Origin: Deltaproteobacteria bacterium
Lineage (GTDB): Bacteria > UBA10199 > JACPAL01 > JAHFST01
Assembly: GCA_023265625.1 (NCBI GenBank)
Contig: JAHFST010000003.1
Location: 37,478-101,477, forward strand
Direction: 5' to 3'
Length of the DNA: 64,000 nucleotides
Each line of letters begins with the position of its first letter. Within the stretch, counting starts at the first letter, position 1. Below, one piece after another: positions 10,411-18,650 of this stretch. The translations under genes were made by a program, and so were the position numbers. The notes below the pieces were generated by a model. That model was not told the DNA's origin. It did not search any database and saw only the letters and a list, made by a program, of their open reading frames with translations.

Positions 10411-10438
10411 CGCAACTTTCTTCCAGGGAGTACGAGGA
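10411..10438 (+). promoter_or_regulatory. Orphan-regulon promoter motif for the 351-aa gene
   Basis: CGCAACTTTC is followed at the standard 13-nt spacing by TACGAGGA, a weaker match to GCCGATAA. It lies back to back with the motif on the other strand at 10366-10393 and 39 nt upstream of the ATG at 10477. Confidence 0.4.
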
Positions 10439-10476
10439 TGGGGCAAGCGCATTTCAACTTTTATGGGGAGGCAACT

Positions 10477-11532
10477 ATGTCTTTGCAACTTGTTGATGTC
10501 ATGGGTCGGGTGTTGGGGTCTGCTATGCCCAGGTCTTTTTTGCCAGTTGGTCAGGGGTTGGAGGCCTTGGGGGGAGAGGTCAGTCAGATGGGGTTGCGCA
10601 GCGCGGCCTCTTGTCTCACGGCGCCGTTTGTCGGGGATCGGGGATTGAGGCAGGCGGCGGAATTCGTCCTGGTCCATCTCGCCCAGCGGTCGGATGCGGT
10701 GGGTGATGCGGCCCTGGTGCGGCTTTATGAAGTGACGGGGACTCCCGTTGATCGGGTGGCCTTGATAGCCCGGGCGGGGATCGATAAAAATGCTCCTTGG
10801 GCGGGTGACTCCATTGAGCCTTTGGCTCGTGCGGCGCGGGAGTGGCAGCAAGTGCCCGTATCCACCTCGCTACATTCTGAAGAAGCCAGTCTGAATGCGC
10901 AGCTGGCATCGTTGGGTTTTGATTCAATTACACTTTCTGGGGAACTGACTTGGAAAGTCCACCCCCAATGGCGCGGGGTGGCCCATACGACTTCGTTGTT
11001 TCGCGACAAAATTACGGGGACGGCGGTGCTCGGCATCTACATGGCTCCTTTTATTGTCTATCCGGAACACCTTCATGTGGGGATCAAAGATCCAGCAGGA
11101 GACAAGGGCGAGGCCGTGATCTTTTTGCCGGGGAGTGGTTCTATGTCTGACTGGCAGGGGAGCTATGCCAAAACGGCCGACTATGCCCAGGTGTTGGGTT
11201 CGATCCATACCCCCTGGACCGGTCGAGAGGCGGCCTTCTTCTTGGGGATTGCCTGGGGCGGTGTGGTGATAAGCAATCTCCCCGGGACCGAGTTGGCTGA
11301 TCTGGTGGCCGCCAGTCCCATCGAAGGGTCCCTGCTCTCCGCTGTTTTTACGGGAGTGCCTGCCAAAGACCAAGCGGATGTCATGAGTTTTGTGGTCAAG
11401 GTGTTGCAAAACAGTCAGGGGAAGGCGGACGACATGCCTGTGACAAGTCCTCGGGTGAAATTGTTGAGTCTGCCGATCCATCCCGCTGCAAACCGGGCTG
11501 GTCTTGTCAGGCGCCAAATGGGTGTAGTTTAG
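10477..11532 (+). CDS. Unassigned protein (351 aa)
   Basis: Not recognised. The start at 10477 is chosen for the GGGGAGG Shine-Dalgarno 5 nt upstream; an earlier in-frame start at 10372 would precede the promoter-like motif at 10411-10438. The N-terminal third is helical and alanine/glycine-rich. The middle has YMAPFIVYPEHLHVGIKDP and a glycine-rich EAVIFLPGSGSMSDW segment, suggesting a globular cytosolic protein. No signal peptide or membrane segment is evident. It faces the 835-residue gene divergently and converges on the mazF-like toxin gene, overlapping its stop by 4 nt. Function unknown. Confidence 0.7.
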   Translation: MSLQLVDVMGRVLGSAMPRSFLPVGQGLEALGGEVSQMGLRSAASCLTAPFVGDRGLRQAAEFVLVHLAQRSDAVGDAALVRLYEVTGTPVDRVALIARAGIDKNAPWAGDSIEPLARAAREWQQVPVSTSLHSEEASLNAQLASLGFDSITLSGELTWKVHPQWRGVAHTTSLFRDKITGTAVLGIYMAPFIVYPEHLHVGIKDPAGDKGEAVIFLPGSGSMSDWQGSYAKTADYAQVLGSIHTPWTGREAAFFLGIAWGGVVISNLPGTELADLVAASPIEGSLLSAVFTGVPAKDQADVMSFVVKVLQNSQGKADDMPVTSPRVKLLSLPIHPAANRAGLVRRQMGVV

Positions 11533-11870
11533 AGACTGCCGATCAGCCGTAGTTTTTCTTCGACCTCGGCCAACAGCGGTTGGGGGATGGCGCCGAGGGT
11601 TTTTTCCAGGCGACGGTTGTCGATAGTGCGCGACTGATCCACCATCACATCGCATTCTTTGTGATTGCCCGCGCACCCTGAAGGCAGGCGCACCCGCAAG
11701 ATATTGGTGGGGGTGAGTTGCGTGGTGCAGGGGAGGACCCAGGTTGAGGGATGTCCCGCCTCGTTGAGTAGATCACTTTGGATGACCACAACGGGGCGAA
11801 GCTTGCCGGCTTCCGTCCCCCGCGGCGGATTGAGATTCGCCAGGTAGAGGGTGCCGCGCTTCACCTTCAC
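11529..11870 (-). CDS. MazF/PemK-type endoribonuclease toxin
   Basis: A 113-residue protein with the hallmark MazF N-terminus KRGTLYLANLNPPRGTEAGK followed by RPVVVIQSD, the middle strand 'TWVLPCTTQL', and the later block CDVMVDQSRTID. MazF toxins are sequence-specific mRNA interferases; the conserved Arg and Ser/Thr used in catalysis appear to be present. Its start overlaps the end of the antitoxin gene by 4 nt (ATGA-type coupling), the usual antitoxin-first order. Its stop overlaps the stop of the convergent 351-residue gene. Expression is probably autoregulated through the antitoxin and the dyad at 12103-12140. Confidence 0.93.
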   Translation of the reverse strand: MKVKRGTLYLANLNPPRGTEAGKLRPVVVIQSDLLNEAGHPSTWVLPCTTQLTPTNILRVRLPSGCAGNHKECDVMVDQSRTIDNRRLEKTLGAIPQPLLAEVEEKLRLIGSL

Positions 11871-12121
11871 GCGAGATCGTCTCCCACGGTGCGATCGAGA
11901 TCGGCCATGTCTTGTCGATTGACCTTCCTCACCAGCAGCGACGCTTCCTGAAACTGCGCGCGGAGTTTTTCCCGATCAATCTTGGCCTCCAATTCCCGCA
12001 GGGCCCGCCGGACAACCTCGGTGTTTGACTTGAGCCGCAGGTGCCGCTTCAATCGACGCACCACCAAAACTTCATCGGCCGGCAGCGTAAAAGAGGACTT
12101 ATCAATAGTATGAGATTGCAT
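11867..12121 (-). CDS. MazE-like/RHH antitoxin partner of MazF
   Basis: An 84-residue protein directly upstream of the MazF-type toxin, with VRRLKRHLRLKSNTEVVRRALRELE, which looks like a ribbon-helix-helix DNA-binding segment, and an acidic flexible C-terminus (DMADLDRTVGDDLA) suited to toxin neutralisation. The assignment rests mainly on context plus this architecture; the exact antitoxin family is not certain. The 4-nt overlap with the toxin implies translational coupling. Confidence 0.85.
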   Translation of the reverse strand: MQSHTIDKSSFTLPADEVLVVRRLKRHLRLKSNTEVVRRALRELEAKIDREKLRAQFQEASLLVRKVNRQDMADLDRTVGDDLA

Positions 12122-12140
12122 ACTTTAATCATACCTATTG
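12103..12140. promoter_or_regulatory. Dyad at the start of the mazEF-like locus
   Basis: CAATAGTATGA (12103-12113) and TCATACCTATTG (12129-12140) form an inverted repeat around the antitoxin start codon (12121), with one unpaired base. A plausible autoregulatory operator; no experimental support. Confidence 0.45.
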
Positions 12141-12177
12141 TTGTGAATCTGTCAATTCCAAATTTTCATGTTATGTC

Positions 12178-12205
12178 CGCAACTTTTCCTAAAAAGAGCC
12201 GAAGA
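12178..12205 (+). promoter_or_regulatory. Orphan-regulon promoter motif for the methyltransferase-GNAT gene
   Basis: CGCAACTTTT is followed at 13-nt spacing by GCCGAAGA, whose last base is the A of the first ATG (12205). Transcription would then start near 12212, pointing to the ATG at 12214 as the true start with almost no leader. Confidence 0.55.
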
Positions 12206-12213
12206 TGCTTGCT

Positions 12214-13617
12214 ATGCGGATTGCCTTAGGAAATGTCTCCCTGGAATTGGCCAAGGTGGCGGCCTGCGCCTGGCGGGCGGGGAACGAGCCGTTGGCGCGC
12301 GAGGCCTTTGCCCGAGGGTTTTTTCCGGCGGGGGTGGCGGGGCCGATTGCCGACTTGGGGACTGGCTATGGAGACTTTGCCATCGACTTGGCGCGGCGCT
12401 ATCCTGGGTGCAGTGTTTGGGGGGTGGATTCTGGGCCGATCCTTGGTTGGCAGGGGAGAAAGGGCCTTCCGTCTAACCTGCTTGATTGCGGCGAAACCCA
12501 CTTTGATGATTTTGTCCGTGCCGTGCGTGACCCGCAGTTCGGTGATCCTTGCACCTTTGATCTTGCCTATATCCTTTACCCCAATCCCACCGCCGTCGGC
12601 GCCTTCTTGAGCGCTGCGCAGGGGGTGGTGGGCAAACAAGGCGAAATCCATCTGCTGACCGAATTGGAGGACACGGCGCGGTGGGCCGAACACGCGCTCA
12701 CCCGCGGCGGTTTTTTGGTACGATCCGCCATGCTCCCCCCGGAAGTGAGTGGCGTCACCGGTTATGGCCGACTTCTTTCTTCGAGTGATACGGTTCATTG
12801 GTTGGTGGCGCGTCACCATCGACCCGATGAATTTGTCATCCCTCCAGTCAAGGCCATGTCCCCAGTCCCCTGGCCCAACTATCTGCGCATCGGCAACAAG
12901 AGATTTCAGGAGAGGGACCGGGGGCCGGCGACAGAAGCCCTGTCGCAAATCTTTGGTCGTCCCATCGACCTTGACCAACTGCTTGGTGCCGTCAGGATTG
13001 ATGTCCCTGGAGTTTACTTGGATCAATTATGTCTCGTGCCAGAGGATGAAGGTGCCGTTTCGTTTGAGGGATATTTTGTCGATGCTGACGGTCAATGGTG
13101 CGGACATTTTATTCGGTCTTTGCCAGCGACTCCGATCTCGGGCGGATTATGGATATCTGAAGGGTACGGTTTTAATTCCCATGAAAAGCATGGCAAGCGG
13201 ATCACTAAGAAAATGAAACACGGGATAGCCCGATCCTGGCACCAACATTTTCTCCCCTTTTTGGCTGCCCAGGGTGTCGACCTTTTTCAACTGACGGCCA
13301 CTGAGAAGGGGAGTTACGCCTGGGCCTCGTTGGGATTTGATTTTCGGAATGAAGAGGTGAGGCAGGAGTTGATTGATGAGTTTCGTGTTTGGCTGGTATG
13401 CGATGCTCGCAACACTACCTTGGATGATAGGGCCCGCTCCCTCCAACATGCCTGGGATCTCGCCGACTTTACCGATGAGAATGGGGTGAGGCTCGGCAGG
13501 GACTTTCTCCTATGGCGCGGGATAACGGCACCTCAGGGCTGGGAGTCTTCATTCTCCCTACATCCCTCCTATCCCGGCTGGCGGCGGTTGTTTCGGGCAA
13601 ACGGCAATTCACCCTGA
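12214..13617 (+). CDS. SAM methyltransferase-like + GNAT-like fusion protein
   Basis: About 467 residues. The N-terminal half has a class I SAM-binding motif (IADLGTGYGDFAIDLARRYP, then SVWGVDS as the acidic end of strand 2), with FDLAYILYPNP in the motif IV position. The C-terminal half has DLFQLTATEKGSYAWASLGFDF, which resembles the acetyl-CoA-binding end of GNAT-fold proteins ('G-x-YAWA-x-x-GFDF'). The fusion is not one I recognise as a named family; substrates are unknown. An ATG at 12205 is in frame, but the -10-like element overlaps it, so 12214 is preferred. The methyltransferase call is moderately sure, the GNAT call less so. Confidence 0.65.
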   Translation: MRIALGNVSLELAKVAACAWRAGNEPLAREAFARGFFPAGVAGPIADLGTGYGDFAIDLARRYPGCSVWGVDSGPILGWQGRKGLPSNLLDCGETHFDDFVRAVRDPQFGDPCTFDLAYILYPNPTAVGAFLSAAQGVVGKQGEIHLLTELEDTARWAEHALTRGGFLVRSAMLPPEVSGVTGYGRLLSSSDTVHWLVARHHRPDEFVIPPVKAMSPVPWPNYLRIGNKRFQERDRGPATEALSQIFGRPIDLDQLLGAVRIDVPGVYLDQLCLVPEDEGAVSFEGYFVDADGQWCGHFIRSLPATPISGGLWISEGYGFNSHEKHGKRITKKMKHGIARSWHQHFLPFLAAQGVDLFQLTATEKGSYAWASLGFDFRNEEVRQELIDEFRVWLVCDARNTTLDDRARSLQHAWDLADFTDENGVRLGRDFLLWRGITAPQGWESSFSLHPSYPGWRRLFRANGNSP

Positions 13618-13623
13618 GGAGTT

Positions 13624-13651
13624 CGCAACTTTTTCTTGTCTATGCCGATAC
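13624..13651 (+). promoter_or_regulatory. Orphan-regulon promoter motif for the 340-aa gene
   Basis: CGCAACTTTT and GCCGATAC at the standard 13-nt spacing, one of the best matches to the shared motif. It begins 7 nt after the stop of the preceding gene, and the preferred ATG (13660) is 8 nt after the -10. Confidence 0.6.
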
Positions 13652-13659
13652 CCTTCCAT

Positions 13660-14682
13660 ATGTCTTTGATCCAACCGCGTCATCTCGATTATCCCCATGA
13701 CTGGCGGCCCTTTGTGGAGAGTTTGCATGCAGGTTTGCCCACGGCGCCGATTTCTCCCACAGCCGCTGAGCCCCTTCTTGATGTGAGTCAACAGTTGTTA
13801 AACATGGCATCGATTCCGGAGGCGTCGGCTTATGCGTTGGCCGATCGTTATTGGTATGCCCTCACTCGTCATGCCTTTGAGCGCATCCCGGGACGCAAAT
13901 CGGTCGTGGTCTATGGTGCGGAGCGTTTGAACGACCGATTGACGTTGCAACGACCTGGCACCGAAGGTTTTTCGGAAGCGGAACCGGGCGTGGAAGAGGG
14001 ACGTGTTTTTGAGGTACACTGTTCGCGCCGCGCTTTTGACGAAGCCCGTTTGTTGGAACCCTATGGAAAAGATTGGTTGGTGGAATGGTTGGCGGAGGGG
14101 CGTAAATCTTACGGTCTACAACACCATTTTTTGCCGGACACAGAGGGAATGAAGTTGACTGAAGAAGAGTTTTCTTATCTGGCGTTTCGTTGGGAGAGTC
14201 CTGGTATCGGTCGACGTCTTCGGAGGGAAGTCAATGGGGTGCGTGCCTTGGAACCGGCTTACACCACGGAACCGTCGACTCCCCTGGAGGTTGTTAATTT
14301 TTATCGCAAAGGTAGACGCGTGGAATTGTTACCCACCAAGCCCGTGCCTCTTCATGGTGACTCCTCAAATAGTTGTCTGGCCTCTTGGTTTCATGATCGG
14401 ATCCACGAAGGAGTGATTGCCGGTCTCGAGGTGGTCCTGCAGGATCTCTCGATGGGCGTTTTTGCGGCGGCGCTTGAACTGTTGCCTTGGCGGCTTCTGG
14501 AAGACTTCGTCGGCGAGGGCCCTGTGGATCGCTTAGGCGACTTGTTTGATATCCGTTCCGAGCAGGATGTCCGAAAAGAGTCGAATGAGTTGCTGCGCCG
14601 GGCTCGTTTCCGCGCTAAGGATGATGCCAAACTCCTGGCACAATGTGATCTTCTCCAAGCCAGGAGCGCGGCGCTCTTCTAG
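13660..14682 (+). CDS. Unassigned protein (340 aa)
   Basis: Not recognised. Upstream in-frame starts (TTG 13636, ATG 13642) lie inside or before the promoter-like element, so the ATG at 13660, giving MSLIQPRHLDYP, is preferred. The protein looks soluble, with no signal peptide, many Arg/Glu-rich helices and a helical C-terminal quarter (SNELLRRARFRAKDDAKLLAQ). A central segment, LPDTEGMKLTEEEFSYLAF, has no family signature I know. It follows the methyltransferase-GNAT gene but has its own motif, so it may be separately transcribed. Function unknown. Confidence 0.7.
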   Translation: MSLIQPRHLDYPHDWRPFVESLHAGLPTAPISPTAAEPLLDVSQQLLNMASIPEASAYALADRYWYALTRHAFERIPGRKSVVVYGAERLNDRLTLQRPGTEGFSEAEPGVEEGRVFEVHCSRRAFDEARLLEPYGKDWLVEWLAEGRKSYGLQHHFLPDTEGMKLTEEEFSYLAFRWESPGIGRRLRREVNGVRALEPAYTTEPSTPLEVVNFYRKGRRVELLPTKPVPLHGDSSNSCLASWFHDRIHEGVIAGLEVVLQDLSMGVFAAALELLPWRLLEDFVGEGPVDRLGDLFDIRSEQDVRKESNELLRRARFRAKDDAKLLAQCDLLQARSAALF

Positions 14683-14759
14683 TCAGACTCCGAACACGCG
14701 TCATTGTAAGATAAGACGGAGTAAAAATATTCTATCTAATTGATATTATTAATAATTAA

Positions 14760-14789
14760 TTGACATAATATATTATGTCATAGTAATAT
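14760..14789 (+). promoter_or_regulatory. Promoter with embedded 20-bp operator for the XRE/NTase locus
   Basis: A -35 TTGACA (14760-14765), an 18-nt spacer and a -10 TAATAT (14784-14789). The spacer is largely filled by a perfect 20-bp palindrome at 14761-14780 (TGACATAATA and its complement), so a bound repressor would block RNA polymerase. The gene starts at 14795, almost at the transcript start. Confidence 0.75.
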
Positions 14790-14794
14790 TAGTT

Positions 14795-15361
14795 ATGATT
14801 CAATTGAGATCCATTCGGGAACGGCATGGCTTTTCTCAGCGGCAATTGGCGGCCCTGGCTCGGGTGGCTTTTCGCACGATTCAATTGATCGAATCCGCAC
14901 ATCATGATCCGCGGTTATCCACTTTACAAAGTATTGCCCAGGCCATGGGTTATCCGCGTGATAGCGTGGCAGGGAAAATCCAGACGCTTTTTGAAACCTC
15001 GCCCGATTCGGTCATCATGATCTCGGAGCGTATCTTGCGTGACGGCATTAACTCTTGGAAGCTCTGGCTGTTTAACTTTGTCGATTATTTTCGTGCCCAC
15101 CCAGACCGGGCTTTGGTTGAATCGCCGCCTCATCTCCATACCACGGAAAAAATCTTGGCCTTGCTGGCGGCCACCGTGGAAACCTTGTGCGAGGAACAGG
15201 CGGTGCCTAAACCGCGTTGGTGTTCGAGTATCCCACCCCTCGCGACCCCCTGGTTTGTCTCGGAGACGGAAAATTTGAAGGCCATGGCCTTGGTGGAGAG
15301 TCCTGTTCATTTTCGGAAACGGAATATCTTTGTTTTGGAAAACTTTTTGGAGCGGAGGTAG
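14795..15361 (+). CDS. XRE-family HTH regulator/antitoxin
   Basis: 188 residues. The first about 60 form an XRE helix-turn-helix: RERHGFSQRQLAALARVAFRTIQLIE then STLQSIAQAMGYP. The C-terminal 120 residues are specific to this kind of two-gene locus and probably contact the partner. The next gene, a nucleotidyltransferase-fold protein, begins 3 nt after the stop. The arrangement matches XRE plus DUF6036/AbiEii-like toxin-antitoxin pairs. A palindrome inside its promoter suggests autorepression. Confidence 0.85.
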   Translation: MIQLRSIRERHGFSQRQLAALARVAFRTIQLIESAHHDPRLSTLQSIAQAMGYPRDSVAGKIQTLFETSPDSVIMISERILRDGINSWKLWLFNFVDYFRAHPDRALVESPPHLHTTEKILALLAATVETLCEEQAVPKPRWCSSIPPLATPWFVSETENLKAMALVESPVHFRKRNIFVLENFLERR

Positions 15362-15364
15362 CCT

Positions 15365-15874
15365 TTGTTGGATGTGGCAAAAATCAAACAACTCTTTGCA
15401 GCTCTCAATGAGGAGTTGAGCAAGATGCAGGTCAAGGGTGAGATCGGCATCTGTGGCGGGGCGGTGATGTGTCTGGTTTTTCAGGCTCGGCAGGCCACCA
15501 AGGATGTTGACGGCATCTTTCAGCCGACCCGGGAAATCCACCAGGCGAGCCAGCGGGTCGCCGCGCAGTTTGGACTGGATGAAAATTGGCTGAATGATGC
15601 GGCCAAGGGCTATTTTCACGTCGATCCGCCGCAAGAGGAGGTGTTGCAGTTCTCAAACTTGCGGGTGTGGGCCCCGCGGGCGGACTACATGCTGGCCATG
15701 AAGTGCCTCTCGGCGCGCTTCGATAGCGCCGATCGCGACGATGTGAAATTTTTGCTCCAATATCTTAAACTGACGTGTCCGGAGCAGGTTTATCGGATCA
15801 TCGAACAATACTACCCTCAATCCCAGATACCGCCGAAGACGCAATTTTTGGTTGAGGAATTGTTAAAGCCTTAA
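15365..15874 (+). CDS. DUF6036/AbiEii-like nucleotidyltransferase, probable toxin
   Basis: 169 residues. EIGICGGAVMCLVF and ATKDVDGIF look like the GG and DxD motifs of the minimal nucleotidyltransferase fold; LAMKCLSARFDSADRDDVKFL matches the later conserved block of DUF6036-type proteins. It starts with TTG at 15365, or TTG at 15368, behind a strong CGGAGGTAG site that overlaps the end of the upstream XRE gene. Toxins of this class are thought to transfer nucleotides to tRNA or protein targets; the target here is unknown. Confidence 0.78.
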   Translation: MLDVAKIKQLFAALNEELSKMQVKGEIGICGGAVMCLVFQARQATKDVDGIFQPTREIHQASQRVAAQFGLDENWLNDAAKGYFHVDPPQEEVLQFSNLRVWAPRADYMLAMKCLSARFDSADRDDVKFLLQYLKLTCPEQVYRIIEQYYPQSQIPPKTQFLVEELLKP

Positions 15875-15880
15875 ATTATT

Positions 15881-16564
15881 TTATCCCAGAGTGACCCAGC
15901 TGTTTTTTTCTTCCCCGGGACGAGTCCCGAAGATTTTAAAAAAGTGTTGCAAGACAGGCGTATCCCCAATGGTCTGGATTTTTTTCCGATCCAAGGCCGC
16001 GCTAAAGGTCAATTGCCTGCCGATGATCTCGATCAGGGTCTGCTCCTCGAGGGTGAAGGTAAGATCCGGTTTCGGGGCCGCCTCTTGCAAGACGTTCATT
16101 TTTTTGCCGTGGACCTGAATTTGGATGGTCTCCGGTCCCACGATGAACTGGTAGGTTTCGTTCAACCCCTCGGCGGCCTTTGCATCGAAGGCGCCGTAGA
16201 GAAATGAGATGGCCCAGTGGGGACGGAAGGTCTCGTCATGCTCCGCCTGCCCCAACAAGGCAAAGCCCCAACGCGCTAATTCTTGCAAGGCCGGCCCCAA
16301 TTTTTTTCCGCGGTAGGCCAACTGATAAACGAAAACGCCCGCGTGAGTGGACAACGGCCGTCGCTCGAGCAGTCGGGACTCTTCCAACTCCTTGAGCCGT
16401 GTGGCCAACAGGTTTGTCCCCATTCCTGGAAGAGCCCCCACCAGGTCCTTGTAACGTTTGGGCCCGGTGATGAGTTCCCGCAAAATCAGTAGGGTCCACC
16501 GCTCCCCCACCACATCCAAGGCCTTAGCCAGGGCGCAGTATTGATGATAACTTCTCTTAATCAT
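15881..16564 (-). CDS. HxlR-family transcriptional regulator with SCP2-like C-terminus
   Basis: 227 residues. The N-terminal 100 are a classic HxlR winged helix: CALAKALDVVGERWTLLILREL, then GPKRYKDLVGALPGMGTNLL and RLKELEESRLLERR. The C-terminal half (KPDLTFTLEEQTLIEIIGR) resembles the SCP2 sterol-carrier fold that some HxlR proteins carry, perhaps for ligand sensing. It converges on the nucleotidyltransferase gene with a 6-nt gap. The 116-bp AT-rich region upstream is shared with the divergent gene at 16682. Regulated genes are unknown. Confidence 0.9.
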   Translation of the reverse strand: MIKRSYHQYCALAKALDVVGERWTLLILRELITGPKRYKDLVGALPGMGTNLLATRLKELEESRLLERRPLSTHAGVFVYQLAYRGKKLGPALQELARWGFALLGQAEHDETFRPHWAISFLYGAFDAKAAEGLNETYQFIVGPETIQIQVHGKKMNVLQEAAPKPDLTFTLEEQTLIEIIGRQLTFSAALDRKKIQTIGDTPVLQHFFKIFGTRPGEEKNSWVTLG

Positions 16565-16681
16565 TGTATTTTTTTGTTCCTCCGTCTTACTGACAAACTA
16601 GTATATTTTTTTAAAGTGGACAATTAAATAATTTGTACTATATATTTTTAAAGTAATTAGGGACATCGGAAGGAGGTGTAA

Positions 16682-17680
16682 ATGATTGTATCAACACCGC
16701 AAGAAGTGGTTCGAGGGGAGATGACCCGGTTGTTGTCTCTGGTACAACTATCACCCTCACTGTTAGAGGGGTCACAAGGGTTTGGAGCATGTCGTCTCCC
16801 TTTGGCAACGATTCCGGAACGTGACTGGAGAATGATCTTGCAAGGGGAGTCGAGATGGTGCGCAGAGGAGGATGTATTGGTCGACGGGGATTGCCTCACA
16901 CTTGCGACAGCCCGTCTGGATAACCCCGATCGGCCGTTGTTTGAGTCAAGGATCTTGTTCAAACCATACAACCACAGCAGTATGTGGTGTCAGACCAATT
17001 GGCTCACATGCCAGTTCAGCCATCGTTTGGTTACCGAAGGTTCCGAGGTTTGGGAGATGCTTGTCATCGAGACGGATATTCACGATTTTCAAATAAATAA
17101 TACTGGCTGGGGTGGCGATTGTGCCACCCTATCCGCCCGGTTAGTCTTCTCCCGACCTGAGGCGAATCGGGTCGGTTTGTTTGGTTTGGTGGATTGCGAT
17201 TCTTCCTTGTCGAAAAACTATGCGTCATTTAATGAATTCAAAAGCCGCCCGCCGCGTATGGCGCGCGATACGAGCGGCCATCCGGAGGATCCCGAATACC
17301 TTTCGTTTATTTGTCGTCACGCTAGGGCCGCTTGGTGTTGCTTCGAGGAACATCTCCGTAAGAAAGGAACGCACGACCGTTATTGGGAGCGCCTGTTACA
17401 GGAGCTCCCCGATGGGCGTGTCCCTGGCAAACGGTTCATGGACCAGTGTGCTCACTTGAGACACCTAGCGGGTCGCCTGTTTGAGTGTGAGAGAAACAGG
17501 AAACAAGCCCTGCAGGCGGTTTCCCGGGCTGAACAATACATCCTGTCGGGAAAACTCCGTTCCGCCGGCGGGACTTTGGCCACCGTGGTGCGTGTTGGTC
17601 GGAATGAGGGCGCGGACGAGTTGGTGAAAGAGGTGGAGAAGTTGCGTGAGAGGCTCGTTTCAGTAGGAACGGGAGGTTGA
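16682..17680 (+). CDS. Unassigned protein (332 aa), first of a pair
   Basis: Not recognised. The start is firm: a near-perfect GGAAGGAGGTG Shine-Dalgarno lies just upstream of the ATG. The centre is cysteine- and tryptophan-rich (SSMWCQTNWLTCQFSH, NNTGWGGDCATL, RAAWCCFEEHL). The C-terminal 60 residues are helical, with a possible TPR-like or coiled-coil element (ALQAVSRAEQYILSGKL). No signal peptide is evident. The next gene begins 3 nt later, so the two form an operon. Unlike most unassigned genes here, it lacks the RCAACTTTT/GCCGATA promoter motif. Confidence 0.72.
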   Translation: MIVSTPQEVVRGEMTRLLSLVQLSPSLLEGSQGFGACRLPLATIPERDWRMILQGESRWCAEEDVLVDGDCLTLATARLDNPDRPLFESRILFKPYNHSSMWCQTNWLTCQFSHRLVTEGSEVWEMLVIETDIHDFQINNTGWGGDCATLSARLVFSRPEANRVGLFGLVDCDSSLSKNYASFNEFKSRPPRMARDTSGHPEDPEYLSFICRHARAAWCCFEEHLRKKGTHDRYWERLLQELPDGRVPGKRFMDQCAHLRHLAGRLFECERNRKQALQAVSRAEQYILSGKLRSAGGTLATVVRVGRNEGADELVKEVEKLRERLVSVGTGG

Positions 17681-17683
17681 CCG

Positions 17684-18643
17684 ATGGATTTAAAAGCGCA
17701 ATTTGCCCACCTGCAGACCTTAGGGGTTAACCCCGCCCGATTGGTTTCCGTCGTTTTTCTCGATGACTCCGCTCGCAAAGGGATGAGGCATGCCGTTTCC
17801 ATTTACTATGGTGCCGAAAAAATTTTGGAACAATCGCTGCAAGGTGATTTTGCGACGCTTTTAGGGGAAGTGGCGGAACCGGAAAAACTTCCTGAGATGC
17901 GCCACGAATTCCAGACCGTGTTTGAAACCGACCGGGTTCGTCGTTATCTGGAGCGCCTTTGTCGCTCGACCGCGCCGGCATTGGAATTGAACTTCGGGGC
18001 CCGTTTAAGCGCCGATTCCCCAGGCCCGAATCCGGTGCATCCCTTCTGGATGATGCCGGATCTTTCCCATCCGGGAGGGTTCAAGGCCATGCTTTTGGGA
18101 GGGGCCAAACTCTTCATCCGGGGAGGACGTGGCAAAAGCCCCCATGAATTGATCTATGAGGGCCCCCATCCCCATCAAGTACGCACACGGCCGGTGAGCA
18201 ACGCCCTCTTGGCCCAGGTGGATGAGATTCGGGAAGGAGCCTGCCCCCGGGGGCATGTGATCGCCTTGGATCGCACCCCTCTTTATCTCGCCGTGACCGA
18301 CCGTTTCGAAGAAGACCGGGTTGATTTGCCGCAGGGAGAACTGAAACTCAGGCGTGAGCTCGATTTTTGCTACGATCAAATCAGTTTTCGGGCCCGCATG
18401 GCCGATTTTCCGGAGGGTGAGCATCTGCCCCAAGTGTTCGTGTATGGGGAAAGGCTTGTTTTTGGACGGGACTCTGATGCGACGGAACCGGACGGGGACT
18501 GGATCGCGCGGGTCAGTCATCGTTTTACGGGAAAACTGGTGATTCGGATCGAGGATGATCAGGGGGAAGTGATTCGTTGGGGATTTTGGAATTCTATGGC
18601 TCTGAGCAATAATCGGGTGACCTCCTGCCGGTTTATGTTTTAA
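17684..18643 (+). CDS. Unassigned protein (319 aa), second of a pair
   Basis: Not recognised. It starts at ATG 17684 with GGGAGG upstream, only 3 nt after the previous stop. The N-terminal region (NPARLVSVVFLDDSARKGMRHAVSIYYG) looks alpha/beta; the middle contains FIRGGRGKSPHELIYEGPHPHQ and the end is beta-rich (HRFTGKLVIRIEDDQGEVIRWG). There is no transmembrane segment or signal peptide. Co-transcription with the 332-residue gene suggests a joint role, which I cannot name. Confidence 0.7.
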   Translation: MDLKAQFAHLQTLGVNPARLVSVVFLDDSARKGMRHAVSIYYGAEKILEQSLQGDFATLLGEVAEPEKLPEMRHEFQTVFETDRVRRYLERLCRSTAPALELNFGARLSADSPGPNPVHPFWMMPDLSHPGGFKAMLLGGAKLFIRGGRGKSPHELIYEGPHPHQVRTRPVSNALLAQVDEIREGACPRGHVIALDRTPLYLAVTDRFEEDRVDLPQGELKLRRELDFCYDQISFRARMADFPEGEHLPQVFVYGERLVFGRDSDATEPDGDWIARVSHRFTGKLVIRIEDDQGEVIRWGFWNSMALSNNRVTSCRFMF

Positions 18644-18650
18644 TATTCAG

